64,000 nt of DNA from Lepisosteus oculatus. Lineage: Eukaryota > Chordata > Actinopteri > Semionotiformes > Lepisosteidae. The notes under the pieces were generated by a model. That model saw only the letters and a list, made by a program, of their open reading frames with translations, did not search any database and was not told where the DNA came from. Below, one piece after another: positions 37,401 to 52,400 of this stretch (position 1 is its first letter; each line of letters starts with the position of its first letter). The DNA is taken from positions 15,185,001-15,249,000 of the forward strand of contig NC_090711.1 of the NCBI RefSeq assembly GCF_040954835.1, in the 5' to 3' direction. A program made the position numbers and the translations under genes.

Positions 37401-40400
37401 ACTCAGGTTGACACATTTGTGTAGTTGATAAGGAGAGGCAGTCAATGTGACTTTGGTATTGCCAGAGTTCAGATGTAAAACATTTTGTTACATTTTGTTG
37501 ATGTAACATTGTGTAAGCAGAGTAACAAGGCAGATCATGCTCGTTTAATGCATGATGCATGACAACACAAACATGTGTGTGATAAATATAGAAATGAAAG
37601 CTGATGCCATACCTATGAATAATTTGACCAGAACATTGTTGTTAAAAGGCAATACTATATATTCTATGTAGTTCTAGATGTATAGTTTTTGTCTAATTTA
37701 TAGATTATACATTCCACCAGATATAAAACATCTTTGTCAGGTATGTCATGTTTCAATAGTGATTTGCTGCACTTAGGAATTGAGCAGTATTATTTTAACA
37801 CGTTTTTTAGGTTTTCAGCTACAGTCGTTGCTGTGGTAGGGGTAAATGTTACTCTAGGTGACATTCAGTCTATTGCCTGAGTTGCATCATATTGTATTGT
37901 TGTCTGCTGGGATATGCCGTTTATAGACTGCAGTGTATTCTAGTACTTTTAGTAAATACTTATGTTGCTCTTATTCTCTTATTTCTGTGTCAGTATTTTG
38001 AGTTTGATTTTCATGTTCCCTATATGTCACAGCATACTGTTCTTCTCTATAGTAAAATATCTCAGGTGGGTAGGTGCATCAGCATGCGTAGGCTGCAAAG
38101 GAACAAGTAATAGGTTTATTCCATGCTGAAAAAAAGAAGAGAGAAAACACAACGTTTTGGCCGTGGAGCCTTCTTCAGGTGTGTGAAGAACACACCTGAA
38201 GAAGGCTCCATGGCCGAAACGTTGTGTTTTCTCTCTTCTTTTTTTCAGCATGGAATAAACCTATTACTTGTTCATATAGTTAAATATGTTGCTTTGTGTT
38301 CCCATTTCAGGTAGGAGTTGTTTAATATAATGTAGATTTAAACATGTTGCCTGTTCATTTAGCTGTGATGGTGGCATGGGGAGGGAGTGGTGAAATCCTG
38401 GGGATTTCTTTATCAAAGAAGCATTCTGGACTCTGGTTAGACAGGAGTTCGTGGGATCAGATCCAGCTTGGATAAAAGATAAATATGGGGCGCTTGTGTG
38501 TGTTTCAGGAGGCCAGCAGTTGAGGATGAAAGGGTACAGTTCTTACCTTTGGTGTTGCAGTAAAGAGCACATTCTGAGCTGTTGTAACTTAGGTCTAATC
38601 CTCCTCAGGAGTCTTAAACCAGGGCAGTTAGTTTTCTTAAATACTGTAGAAAGGTGCTGTCTTTCGAATGAGACGTAAAACCGAGGTCCTCTCTATGGTC
38701 ATTAAAAAATCCCAAGGTGTTTCTTGAAAAGAGTAATGGTCTTCGGTGTTCTGGTCAAATTTCCCCCTGGCCTTTACCAGTCATGGCCTCCTAATAATCC
38801 CCATTTCTGAACTGGCTTCATCATTCTGTTGTCCTCCCCACTGAGAGCTGGTGTGGTGAGCATACTGGTGCACTCTGGCTGCTGTCGCATCATCCAGGTG
38901 GGGCTGCACACTGGTGGTGATGAAGTGGGGACCCTATTACCTGTAAAGCACTCCGAGTGGAGTGTCCAGAAAAGCACTGTGTAAGTGTAAGGAATTATAA
39001 TCATTTTCCAGAGGTGGTGAGCACAAATTCTAAAAAGCTAGTAAGAGCTTTGAACAGTCAGTAATGAACCACTGAGATCCAGTCAGTGATACACCATTAA
39101 CTCTCCGTTATGCTGCAAATACTGCCTTGTTACAGGTCAGCACTCACTTAAGATATGTTCTGGTACTAATCAACTACTGTATGTGGATTAATAATCTATG
39201 TGTAAATGGCATACACCCCAGTTTTCTAACCAGTTTTCTATTAGCTTTAAGAAACATTTATACAAACTATATTTCTGTTTCTGCACTATTATCTATTCTA
39301 TTATCTTTCTGCACTGGAAAGCATTTTCACTTTGTGTTTTTGCCTGCTGCAGGTGTCCACCTACATCACCGTTCCCCAGTCCCCACTCACTCACACCCTT
39401 GTCCAGGGGAACGTGCTGGTCAGCGACGACGTCCTGATGTCAGCCATCTCTTCCTTCACCTCCATGGACCAGCCCATGAGCGCCATGCAGCCGCCCATCC
39501 AGGTGAGCATGCAGAACCGTGCAGCCGCAAGGCACAGGATAGAAACAAGACACAAAACATCTGTCTGATAATGAAAACCATATGTATGGGCAAGTCATGC
39601 GTGATCTGTAATGATTTGCCTTGCAGAAGAATTCAGGTTCGCTTTATTGCAGGATGCTTGTTTAAGGATACCATCTCTTCTACTTTAAAGGAATTCAGAA
39701 AAAAAAACATTTAAAATTTTAAATGAGACACTCGCAATCAAATATTTCTCTGTCTTATTATGAACTGTGAAACATACAAAAATAAAAAGACCGGATCAGT
39801 TTAGGAATCTTATTGGAACTGTTCTGGATTTGTGCGAAACTGTGTAGCGTTTGCATGTTCTCTTTGGATGAGTAGTTGTGCTCTGGTTTCCTCCCACCTC
39901 CCATACACATTTGGGATTAATACCTTATGATCGATCCATGCAGGCTGTACATGTACCTTGTGCCCTGTGCTTCCAGTGTGGCTCAGGGTTGCCTGACCAG
40001 GAATAAGAAGCATCCTGATAATGGATGGATTAATACTATATTTTTCTAACATACTCCTGGTAATTATTAGTAGTATACTGATCTAGGCACCTCATAACAC
40101 AGATGTAAAATCTTTATCCACAGGTTGATCGGAGTATGTCTGGGTCTTGTTTTTGCAGAGCAATTTGAGCATGCATACAGGTGCGTCGTATCTCCAGCAT
40201 CCCCCGCCCCCTCCTCATCCGCACCCGCATCCACATCCACATCCGCCACCACCCAGCCACCCGCAGCCCCTCTCCTCACAGGTGCAGGCCAATAACAGCA
40301 GCTCTGTGGTGCAAGTGTACAGCACATTGCCCCCTCTGGCAGGGAATGGAAGTGCAGAAGTTCAGACACTGGCCTTGCAGCAGTTCCAGCAGGTACTGAT

Positions 40401-43400
40401 CCTCTCTCCTTGCTTACAAGACTCTGTTTACACCATACTATAGTATATCGCCTTTTTCCCCATGTTTTTGCCACCAACTTTTAGAGAGAAGTAGAAATGT
40501 GACAATACATGGGGTTCCTGTTTACAGGCCCCATTAAGGATATTAAAACAGGTACATTAAGCAAATCAATGTTAATTTTAAAATAATTTTTAGTTGTAGC
40601 TTCATGTACACACAAAGGTGAGAGCAACACAGCAAATGGATTTAAATTTGACTTATATGTAAAGTACAATTCTACATTTAAGTTACATGAAATAGAGTGC
40701 ATGTGTTAATTAGGGAATTCTAATACTGTAGAGAGTAAAATGACTTATTTAAACTTCTTTATCAATGTAGTCTACTTGTGCTTCTCGATGTGTCTTTGAA
40801 CTGCTCTATTAGGGTGTTTTGCGTTCAGAGGACTAAAGAAAATTACATCTCAAACAAAAACAGTTACAAAATAATACAGTAATAAAGTTTTGCAATGATT
40901 TTACTAGATGTTTGCCTTTTTTACGCATTAGACTCCCTTTTTAGGGTGATGTTTATGTCCTTTGGACTTAAAGTGGAGGAAGTTTTACATCCCACAGTCA
41001 CAAAAAGTCAATGACAAAGTGGGGACCCCTGTATCTGAATGTTATTCACCAGTTTGTAATCGAACCTGTAAGCCTTGTGTGGCCTTGGTCTGAAGTATAC
41101 TGGATGCTTGCCAGTTCTCTTGAGATACTGGGATCCCCCGGTTAATTCACAGGCAGCAATTCCCTCATGGGTGCTGTTGTAAGTGAGGACTTACTTATTC
41201 TCCTCTTCTGTAAATGTAAAGCAGTTCCTCTGAAAGCAGTAGTAGAATTTTGTCACCATTGTGCCAATATCAGTACAAGACTGTTACAGTGTGTCTATTC
41301 ATACAGCAGGTTCTAACTTCAAAAAGAAAAAAAAAGAGAATTTGACAGTTAGTTTGCTTATAAGTAAATAGTTTGGGGAACTTTTAACATGAAGTACCTG
41401 GCTTTAATTCCTAGTAAATGCTTACAGGTGTCCAGCCAGTGTGTGGAGAGCCAGGTGTTTACCACACCCCCGGTCTACAGTCCTGGAAAACAAGGATTGA
41501 AGACGAAGACCAGTAGCATCACCAACTCCCTGAACAACAGCAGCCCAGCGGAGCTAGGCAGCTTTGACCAAACCGCCAAGGCACGGCGGCCCAGAAACAG
41601 CATCGAAGGACCAGAAGGTAGAGTGACAAAACTTCTCAAATTTAAATTCATAGCTCCTGTTTAAAAATCCAACAAACTGCAGCATTTTATCAGCAGGGGA
41701 GAAATCTGACTGGGATAGAAAGAAGTGTTATAAAGGAGAGATGAGCATTTGGCCCACCTGTCGTATTGGGTTTCTACTAGAAAAGCATTCAGATACCCTT
41801 GTCCAGCCTTGCCTTAATATGTCCCAGAGTTTGAGTTCCACCTTAGCTGGGTAGTTCTGTCCCAAAACCAGATGGCTGACTTTTAGAATAAAGAAAGTGA
41901 TTGCTAGTGTATTGCTGAACGTGCCTTAGGTGTACTTTATTAATACTTTTGAGAATTTTTGAGAATTTAGAAACCTTGAATTGAATCCTCTGGCATTCTC
42001 TTTCCTTTTAGGCTAAAGGAAATCTGTAATTGTTTTTTTTAGGCGGTCCCATGAAAGGCAAAGCCCAAAAGCTGAAATGTAATTTCTGTGAGAAGACTTT
42101 CACCAAGAACTTTGATCTGCAGCAACATATCCGCAGGTAATGCCCAGAAAAACAGGCAGTGATCAGGTATTCTGGTTCAGAAATAACGTGGTTTTAACAG
42201 AGGTGGGTTCCTGATAGTGACATTTTATTTATGTGGTTGATGCTGTATATAAGGGCAGAATTGGGTTAATAGGGAAATAGAGAACTAATAGGAATAATAT
42301 GAGTAAGCTATAAAAAGCCACAAAAGTATTCCAAGACATTAGCCAATATATTCAGCTACTTACAAAAGATAGTTTATGACTAAAATGGAGCCTAATGCTT
42401 GATATGATCTTGTTTCTCGCCACCTTCATCATTGCTGATCTTTTCCGTCCGTGTGATCTGGATAAAATTCCTGCATGAACGTTGTCTTTGTTGTCTGTTA
42501 TCTTTGTACTCAAGTGCATGGGCCTGGTTTTCACTGACGGCACATTACCCTTATAATTCATCCACCCTGGAGTGGGCAGATTGTCTGCTGTGAAAATAAA
42601 ACTAGAGAAATAATTCTGTCCAGATAGAGTGGGGGGACTGATGTGGTCTGTCTTTGATCAGCCACACAGGAGAGAAACCCTTCCAGTGCATCGTGTGTGG
42701 TCGTGCCTTCGCACAAAAGTCCAACGTCAAGAAGCACATGCAGACGCACAAAGTGTGGCCCGCGGGCATGGGCACCACAGTGTCCCGTCTGCCCATCACC
42801 ATCAAGGTGGTGCCAGTGAGCGCTGACGAGGGCACAGGGCAGGCTGGCGAGGAGGAGGAGCGCCACCCAGGTACTGACCAGCCACAGCTCTGCGCAAGGC
42901 ACAGCCAACCGTTCTTCCAGCCTCTGATATGTTCCTCACATTCTTCTTTGCCAGAGTCACTTTGCTGGTCAAAATCACACTTGCAGGCTTCCGAGTGGTT
43001 TGGCCGTTAAAGGCTGTTGTTCCGAGATCAGGCTAAGCTTTATGATCCAGCGTTATGGGTTTCAGCCTGGGTGAGGTCAGTGGTGGCACACCAGGAGTTG
43101 GGGTGGGATCAATCAGGCAGGGTTCTCTCAGCTCTTGGAATAACAGCATCTCCTGTGACTTCCATGGTGCCTGCAGGTGTGAGAAGCTCCAGTCCCCCTG
43201 TCAGTTCTGAGTCTTGTGTGACAGGTGGGCGGGTCCAAGGAGCTTTGTGCCCTTTTCATGTTGCCCGTGCAGCACTGTGAGCCAAGCCATCAAGAAAACA
43301 AAAGGCAATTCCAGTTCGATTACCAGTAATTCAAAGATACATAGTAGCATTACCTAACCTACCAAGAACACATATTGTATTGTTCCATTTTTATTTCTAA

Positions 43401-46400
43401 TAGAACAGGTATACAGGTATAAACAGGTGATATCATCAGAAGGCCATTCATCATGTCACATTTCTTAAAGCTTTTTTCTCAAACAGTGCATCCAGGTCTA
43501 CAATTCTCTTAAAAAGCACACTTATTTAGCACGACAGGGCAACATATCAAATCAAAATGTCATATCAACTGGTGTCTGTTGGATGTTGTAGGGGAGACAG
43601 AGGAGAGGGACAGCGACCCTCATATGGAGATGGACGGCCAGTCCGGTAAAACCGGAAAGTTGCAGAGCAAGCAAATCGTGCTCATCGACAGCTCCTATCA
43701 GTGCCAGTTCTGTGCCAGCAAGTTCAGCACCTATTTCCAGCTGAAATCTCACATGACTCAGCACAAGAATGAACAGGTAAGTCAGCACCTACATGCCTGG
43801 GACTGATGTACTAAAGCAGCTACCTATAGAATAACATAGTGGAATATCATAGTCTGGCTTTCAGAACAGTATATAGTTGAATCATTGTTTGCACCTAGTC
43901 TGTGCCACTTGTTCTATACATTGCAAAGATCAATGAAATAGAAATGGTAGGATGATTATTTATTAAAGAAATAGAGAAATTAAATTTCTGAGATTTCTCA
44001 GAACAGGTTTATAATATCATGATCGCTTAAACCCCACGTACCATTCAACTATTGCCCTTTTCCTAAAGAAATAATAATTTGATTTCATCCGAGGCCTAGG
44101 AGTTATTTCTAAGTCTTCGTCAAAGTTCTGTGAGTTTTTCGAAATTCTCCTTTCCCCCCCATAAACAAAAATGTCACAACGGGATCATCACTGTGGAAGG
44201 CGTATTTCTTGATATCTGTGGCGTGTTTGTGAAATTGGGACAGTCTGATACATGTTCACAGGGTCAGCTCCCCTGCTGGGCGAGTGTGTCACTTCCTGAG
44301 GTCACTGCCTGCCTCTTCTGCAGGTGTACAAGTGTGTGGTGAAGTCCTGCTCTCTGACCTTCCAAAAGCTGGACCTCTTCCTGGAGCACATTCGCACACA
44401 CCAGGAGCAGCTCACCTACCGCTGCCACCTGTGCAGCAAGGTCTTCCCCTCGCTGTTCGAGCTGGGTGTGCACCAGTACTCACACAACCTCTGCCAGCAG
44501 CAGAGCCCTCGCAAGGAGCCCAGCTTCTACAGGTCAGCTCGCCCGCGCCTGGGGTCTGCTGATCACAGCACTATATAACACCACAGCAGCAGTGGTCTAC
44601 CTCTCATTGATTACTGGTAAATAATTTCTAGCCTTTGCTAGGGGACCTGGTGGCACTGCTTTCTATGGACAGCTTTTTAATTACATGACAAAATGCAAGA
44701 ACGGAATAAGTAAAGTAAATTAATTCCATGCCGAAAACTGGCAAAACACCTGAAGAAGGCTCAACAGGCGAAATGTAGTTTTTCTTCTTTATACTTTCCA
44801 GCATGGAATTAACCTTTACACCCTGCCTGTCCAGCCAGTGCACAGTGATGCAGCTCCCCCATTGGAAATGTAAGAAACAGCAAAATCCAGAGATCACAAG
44901 TGATCGTCTGGTCTTACATATGCATTGTTGAGGCTGCTTTAGTTGTTTTAATAATTTGGCTCCCTCCAAATTATGAAAATACCTAGATTATATCAGATAT
45001 TTAATACATAGGAAGGTTTCCAAGGTATCTCCAAGCACGTGTTTTCTGATCTGTGTAGGAGTGATATGCTGAAATCATTCATTTGTAATTTATTACAGAC
45101 ATTTCCTTTTTTTCTTTGTAGAATAACGATGTTGTTTGCTAACTGTTTCACCTTTAGGTGCCCAAAGTGCCAGAGCAGGTACTCAACACAAGAAGCTCTG
45201 GAACAGCACCTCCAAACTGCATCCCACAATTTCCCATGTCCCCACTGCCAAAAGGTAAAACCAATTCCAGAGAAAGATGCCAGACATGTAAGGCTGCATG
45301 TAAGGCAACATTGTCAGCAGGTGTATTTGAATGACTGATGTTATATTTGCATACAAAAGACATTGTCTTTCTAGTGAAGCAGGAAATACAATGCTGATAA
45401 AAAGTATATAAACCCCTTAGGATTTCACATTGGAAACCTAAAATGTTATAAGATCTTAATGTAAGACCTACTAATAGATCATATTAGCCTAATGAAACAA
45501 ATAAAATAACACATAAGATTTATTTACTCTCAAATGAGGGCAACATTCAGTATCCATGTGTAACAAACTATGTGAACCTTTAGATTCTATAACTGGAACC
45601 CCTTTGAGCAGCAGTGACTGCAACTATAAATGTTCTCTTTAACCACTGATCAGTCTTGACATCAGTTTAGAGAAATGTTCACCTATTACCCCTTCCAGAA
45701 CACCATGAGCTCTGGGGCATCTGAGGGCTCTTTTGCATGGACTGCTCTCTTCAGATCCTGCCACAGCACTTCAGTGGGGTTTCGATCTGGACTTTGACTA
45801 GGCCTTTGTAACACAGAGTTTCTTCTGGCGCAGCCATTCTGCTGTAGATCTGATTGTATGTTTATAATCATTGTCTTCTCCGTGACTGACTTTCAGCTTC
45901 AGTGAGCCAACTTTCTAGCAAAGTGTCATTACCATAATTGTACCAGGGGTTGACACAGTTCTTCTCAGCTCTGTACATCTCTGTTCTTCAGCACAAATTT
46001 GCAGTGACTTCACGATGCTTTGTTACACATGTGACCTAGGCTGTACTCTGACCTACAGGCTCTCGCAGGGGATAATCCATGTTTTTCTGTTGTGTGTCCC
46101 AGGTGTTCCCCTGTGAGAGGTACTTCCGTCGACACCTTCCCACTCACGGCGTGGGGGGAAAGTTTAAGTGTCAGATCTGCAAGAAGTTCTTCAAGACGGA
46201 GCACTATCTTAAACTGCATGCCCGCATCCACTCAGGTGAGAACTGCACCTGCAGAACTGCAGAGACTAACTGGAGTACAGGTTTTATCGTGCAGAGCTTT
46301 GTGCTGTTACACACTGTTTGCATAATAAGTAATGCGTTTTATTTCTATAACATCTGTCTTGTAATTTCCCCAAGGCACTTAACAAAAAAGATACCAGACA

Positions 46401-49400
46401 ACAACAGTTAAATGTCTGAATTTTCCAAACTCTAGCATCTCCAAAATTACCTAATTAAAAGCAGAAAACAGCTGTGATTTAAAAACGTCACATGCTTTCT
46501 AAGACTTGACTCAATCCAAAAGAGTTGTATCATTTGTGCTGGAGTTTTGTGTCTGTCTGATTTTAAGCCTGCTAAGTGCGAGCCCGAGCCGCAGGCTTGT
46601 CTGGTATCGGCCAGTATTGAGACCACAAAAGGAACCTTCTCTGTTTTCGGCTGGCAGGTGAGAAGCCCTACAAGTGTACTGTGTGTGATGCCACATTCAA
46701 CCGCAAGGACAAAGTGAAGAGGCACATGCTCATCCATGAGCCCTTCAAGAAGTACAAGTGTCCCTTCAGGTGAGCCGGCGAGAAACCACGTGATAAACCC
46801 ATAACTACTTTGCACCAAGAGGCATCAGATCTAGGCTTCTCCAGGTATTATTTACACGGCCTTCCCACTGGTGGGATCCAAGGTGTCAGTGAAAGCTGGA
46901 AGTTTCACAGCTTGTTGCACAGGGGCTGCATTCTAATGGTTTGTTTTTTGGGGTGCCTAAGGTTGAAACCTAGAAATGGGCCAGGGTACTTTTTACCCCA
47001 AGGAAGTTACCACTGGGAGGTAGGTGGGGGTATTTTGTATGGGGTGAGAGAAATATTTGGTTTTTGTTTTCTTGTTGTGTCTTGTTTAAGATAAGATTTG
47101 ATTGTCCCCCGAGGGATTTTTTTTATGGACACCCAGCCCTCCTGTACATTTAAATAGAATGTTAACAAAAAAAAGAAGAAAAGAAAAACATTGCACATTA
47201 TTCTATTACAAAAAATACTAAAAACATTGCACATCACTCTCTTGCACATGTATGGTATAACACATGTTATTGTACACAATAACAACATGTTTTTTTAAAG
47301 GTGAGATAAGATTAATCAAATAAAATAGCGTATATCAGGGGGCCGGCTCCAACACTGCTTTGTGCTTTTCTGGCTCATAAGCACGTCCATGGTACCATAG
47401 ACTGGAACTGCTTGAGGCTCCAGGGTGGCTTGTGATGGTGTCGCAAGTGATAAAATTAGTATGGCATAATACTATTATGTGTGCTGCCAGATTGAGTGGC
47501 GTAATGTAAGTACTTTGCAGATTTCTGGATGGAAAAATCATAGGAGAATCTAACCTTTCTGCTATTTTATTTATGCAAATTTTTTAAGTTTAAGGCTGGC
47601 GTGGAATGCTGTAAGAGTGTTCTCTTGATGACAGCTGATGTGAAGCTTAACGGATACTCCTGTCTAGTTAATTGCTTTGCATCACTGCCTTTGTATATCA
47701 GCTACACATGGTGGATCCCTCAAGCTTGGCACCCCTAGCCCTGTCATGGTGGAGCAACATTTGAAACCATTAGACCAGTGGTTTTCAGCCTGTGGGCCAC
47801 GACAACAAATGATTTTTGTAATTGTAAAAGAGTCGTAAATATATAACATAATAATATAATAATATATAAACATAATAAAAGTCCAGCTTATACCAAAGGC
47901 TAGAAAGCCTCATACAATTGGGGAGAATTTATTTTTGCCTGCTGGAAAAGAGATGGTTGGTGTCATGTTAGGAGAGAAGGCCTGCAAGCTGCTAAATATA
48001 ATATCACTTTCAGACAACACTGTTGTTGAATTAATGAGATGGCACATAATGTAACTTAGCAGCTGTTGCAAAAAGTGCGAGAGAAAGATTGCAACTGGAC
48101 AAATCTATGGATATTTCCAATCTCCTTGCGTATGTTAGATATGAACATAATGGAGAAGTACATGAAGACTTTCTCTTCTGTAAGCCTTTACCTACACACT
48201 CAGCCTCCATAGCCATTTCTGATGTTTTGAATGCGTTTATTGTGTCAAATGGGACAGAATGATCGAAGTGTGTGGGAGTGAGCACTGATGGAGCCCGAGC
48301 AATGACAGGGCAACACTGTGGGGTCGTTACACGTGTGAAAGCTATTGCACCGCTTGTGACATCTGTACACTGCAGTTTACATAGGGACATTGGCTGCCCC
48401 TAAAAAAATGTCAGAGTGTTTTAGATGAGGCACTTAAAATAGTCAACTTCATAAAGAGCAGACCTGTACAGTCACACTTATTCTGAGTGCTATGTGAAGA
48501 AATGGGTAGTGATCATATTAAGCTTCTTTTGCACACTGAGGTACTATGGCTTTCTCAGGGCAAGGTGCTTACTTGGCTTTTTGAGTTGTGTGATAAAGTA
48601 AGAATTTTTTTATCCGACTCAAAATTTGAGCTCTCAAATCGTTTCAATGATTTTGAATGGCTCTTTAAATTGGCTTATCTTGCGGACATTTTCAGTCACT
48701 TAAATGGACTCAGCCTTGGTCTTCAAGGTAAATCAGTGACGATTTTTCACGTCCAAAGTAAAATAGAAGCCACAATAAAGAAACTGGAAATGCGGGCCAA
48801 ACGTGTCGACCAGTCAAACTATGACGTGTTTGAGAATTTGTCCAATTTTCTAACAAAAGACCAAATGCAGCTACCAGCCTCTGTCATAAAGTTAATTACA
48901 GAGGTCCTGCAAAGTTTGAGGACCCAACTGCGGGACTACTTCCCGGCTCCAGATGTTCTGTTCAGCTGTAGATGTTCCTTTCCTTTTGTTAACCTATGCG
49001 AAGAGGCTCTCGATAGTTTGAGTGCAAAGGAGCAAGACAGCCTTGTGGAGTTATCCTGTGCCAGTGCTCTCAAATTGATTTTTTCACACAAATCCTTAAG
49101 AAATTTTTGGCTTTGTGTTACTTCAGAGTATCCTGATCTTTTGGGACAGAGCAGTGATATTTTGATGACGTTTCTGACAACATATCTTTGTGATACTGGA
49201 ATTTCTGCGCTGGTGGCACTAAAGACCAAATACAGGAGTAAGCTTAATGTTGAGCCAGACCTCCGCTTGCAGCTTTCTTCTCTGCAGCCCGACATCCAAC
49301 ATTTGGTATCTGTCAGACATCACCAGCCCTCTCACTAAGTGAGCCAGAAAGAAGGAGCGCAAGTTTACTGCCAGGCTAGTTGTAGGCTATTGAGTGACTG

Positions 49401-52400
49401 TGCGTTTATGCGGCCATTGTAAAATCTACATGTTGTATATAAAGTAATGGATGGGGAGTTAACATCTACCTATAATTGTTCTGATAGTTATTGTGCATAT
49501 TTTTGTTTCTCAACGTCTTCATAAGTTCATTGGCACAGAAGGCTGCCCCGCACTTGTGTAAAAATATTCAGTTTGTTTTGATTCCACCCATTCAGTTTTG
49601 TTTTGGACAAGGCTAACATTAATTGCATAATATGTCATAATAAAGAAAGAGCTGTACTAGTGCCTTAGTTTTTACAATATATATATTTTTTTATTTATTT
49701 GATTTATTTTTTTGTGAGGTGCTGACTGGACTCCTTCTGTAATCAATAAAAGGTCTTTGTAAAGCCATGTTTGCAGCTTGTATGTGTGTATTTTCTCTGA
49801 TTATCGGTGTTAGTTAGGCTAATGGTGAGATACGGAGCTAGTCTGTTTCAAAACGGTGAGGATGTCCTGGTCCTTTTATGGGCCGTGGAAGTTTTTATGG
49901 TCAGTCATGGGGGCCGTAAGCTGTAATAGGTTGGGAGCCTCTGCATTAGACATTCTTTAGAAATGCTGTTGAGCATCTGAATTGTTTTTCCTCCATATCA
50001 TAATGTATAGTGAGAAGTCAAAGGCCTATATTTTATTGACCAAACACTAGCTTTTTAAAGAAAGAATACATTTTCTCACCTTTGTGAAATGCTTCGCCTT
50101 GCAGGACCCATGCTGGTTGCGCAAAAGAGTTTAACAGGCCGGACAAGCTGAAGGCACACATATTGTCCCACTCTGGTAAGTGAAGATTTAGTGAGGAATG
50201 TGCTTCACAGGCTTGAAAAGGGTTTGGACAGAGACAGGGATTCTGCCTGCAGGGCATAGAAGAGAGAACAAGTTTCCGAAGAAAGCTCAGTAGGACAACC
50301 TGATCTATGTTCAGCACTTCACACAGAAAGTCGATGACAAAGGGGCCTTGAGGCTGCCTGAATCACGCATTCCATGACTTGCAATCTCAGAACAGGCTGT
50401 CTGGTTCTTCTCTTTATTCTTTCTTACATCTCTATTCTGCAGTATGTGCCTATGGCATCTACTGGAGGGTGAAGCCATCTATATACACAACACACAATCT
50501 GCAGGACGATCAGGCAAAACAAAGAGACTGGCTTCCTCTGTGTGTTAGACTTATTGTGTTTTGTGTGTATTATTGTGTATATGTGCTTGGTTTGAGGTTT
50601 GAATGTTACAGGTTAAGACCTTTGAGTATAATAGAGTGGCTGTCGAAAATATTCACCACACTGGGACATTTTCACATTTTATTGTTACAATATTAAAATT
50701 TAATCTGGGTTTTTTGTCATTGATCAACAAAAACACTCTAAAAGTGAAAAACAAACTTCTACATTTCCTCTTAAAATATAAATAGAAATCAGAAATATTC
50801 ACATCACTCAAGTCAGTATTTGTTAAAGGCATAAATTACAGCTATGAATATTCTTGGATAAGTCTGTACCAACTCTGGATATCTGTTTTTCTTTGCAAAG
50901 TTTATCAAGGGTCCTCAAGAAGAATGGGTACTGTTGGTTTACAGCTATTTTAAACTTCTGCCACAGATTCTCACTTGGATTGATGCTTTGGCTGGGCCAT
51001 TCCAGCACATTGAGTTGAGGTTTTGGCTGAATGTTTTGGGTCATTGTCCTGCTGGAAGATGAATCTTTTCCCAAGTCCAGGTCTCTTGCAGACTGCACCA
51101 GGTTGTCCTCCAGTACTCTAATTCTGCACTTTGCTGCATATCTTCATGTCTTTCTGGCCTGTGCACAGCAAAGTATCCCCATAGCACCACCACTCTTCAC
51201 AGTAAGGATGGTGTTCTCAAGATGGTGCTTGCACCAAACATAGTGTGAATGTTCTGAACATAATGTTCAAAAAAGGTCATCAGACCATAGAATCTTATTC
51301 CACTTGGCTTCAGTCTCCCATTGCCTTTGGGCAAAACTATAGTTTAGTTTTTTTCCAACAATGGCTTTTATTGTACCACTCTTCAACAAAGCCCAGATTT
51401 GTGAAGACCCTGGACACTTTTGGAAGACTGTAAATCCTTTAGGGTTGTCATAGATTTCTTGGTGGTCTCCCTGACTATGGCCCTTTTGACCCAGATACTC
51501 TGTTTGTGGACACCCTGTTCTGCACAGATTCAAATATGCTATCCAACATATGTTCTCCATTTCTTTATAATGGACATTACTGTGCTTTGGGGGATATTGA
51601 GTGTTTTTTAATTTTCTTATTCCCTTCCTCTGATGGTGCTTTTCGATAAAATTCAATTTCAGTTTTGCTTTGAATGTTCTTTTGTCTTCAGGATGTAGTT
51701 TCTGAGTTTGTGTTGAGTTGTTGTACTAATTGGCTGTGGGACCTCCCAAGGATGTATATATTTAACAGAACTCACATGAAGCTCCTCCATTGTACACGGT
51801 TGGACTCTAACAAATAATGTGACTTCTTAAAGTCACATAAATCACAAAAATTAAAGACACGTACTTTCACCAGAGCTATTAAGGTGTGTCATAGCAAAGT
51901 GTGTAAATACTTAGGCAGTCAATTATTTTCTGCTTTATATTTCTAGCTAATTTAGAAGGATCTGTAGAATGTTGTTTTCACTTTAACATTATAGAAGGTT
52001 TTGTGTCAATCATTGTCAAAAAAATCACAGATACATTATGATTCCATATTGTAGCACAATGAAATATGAAAGAGTCAAAGGAGGGTGAATACTTTTGATA
52101 GCCATTGTATTTAAGATGATACGAACCTGGTTTTGGAAACTCCTAATCCTTCACCGTCTAAGGGTTTGAAAAGGTGCATTATAAATAAAAGTTATTATTG
52201 ACTTAAATTTTCTTCGTAGAATGTAAGAGAAAGTCATAAGAAACTTGTAGGTATTCCCTTCTGTTCTGAGTTGTTTTCTTCTTCTGAATTAAAAATAATT
52301 CAAATTCACAAGGAAGGTAAGAACAAGTTGGCAGTATATAATAGGTCCATCTATCCAGAATGACACATTTGGTAACAACAGGAAGATCATTCTTCTCCTG

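Noticed and set aside
39127-39714. 195-codon plus-strand frame over ZNF341 exon 4
   Set aside because: It is a different frame from the exon. The conserved protein ([11 protein letters not shown]) is in the frame joined by the splice sites at 39353 and 39502.
40205-40260. CRISPR-like or minisatellite array
   Set aside because: The short CCGCAT/CCACAT units are coding Pro-His repeats inside ZNF341 exon 5, not spaced repeats.
48936-49295. 119-codon minus-strand frame in the hAT element
   Set aside because: Antisense shadow of the transposase frame.
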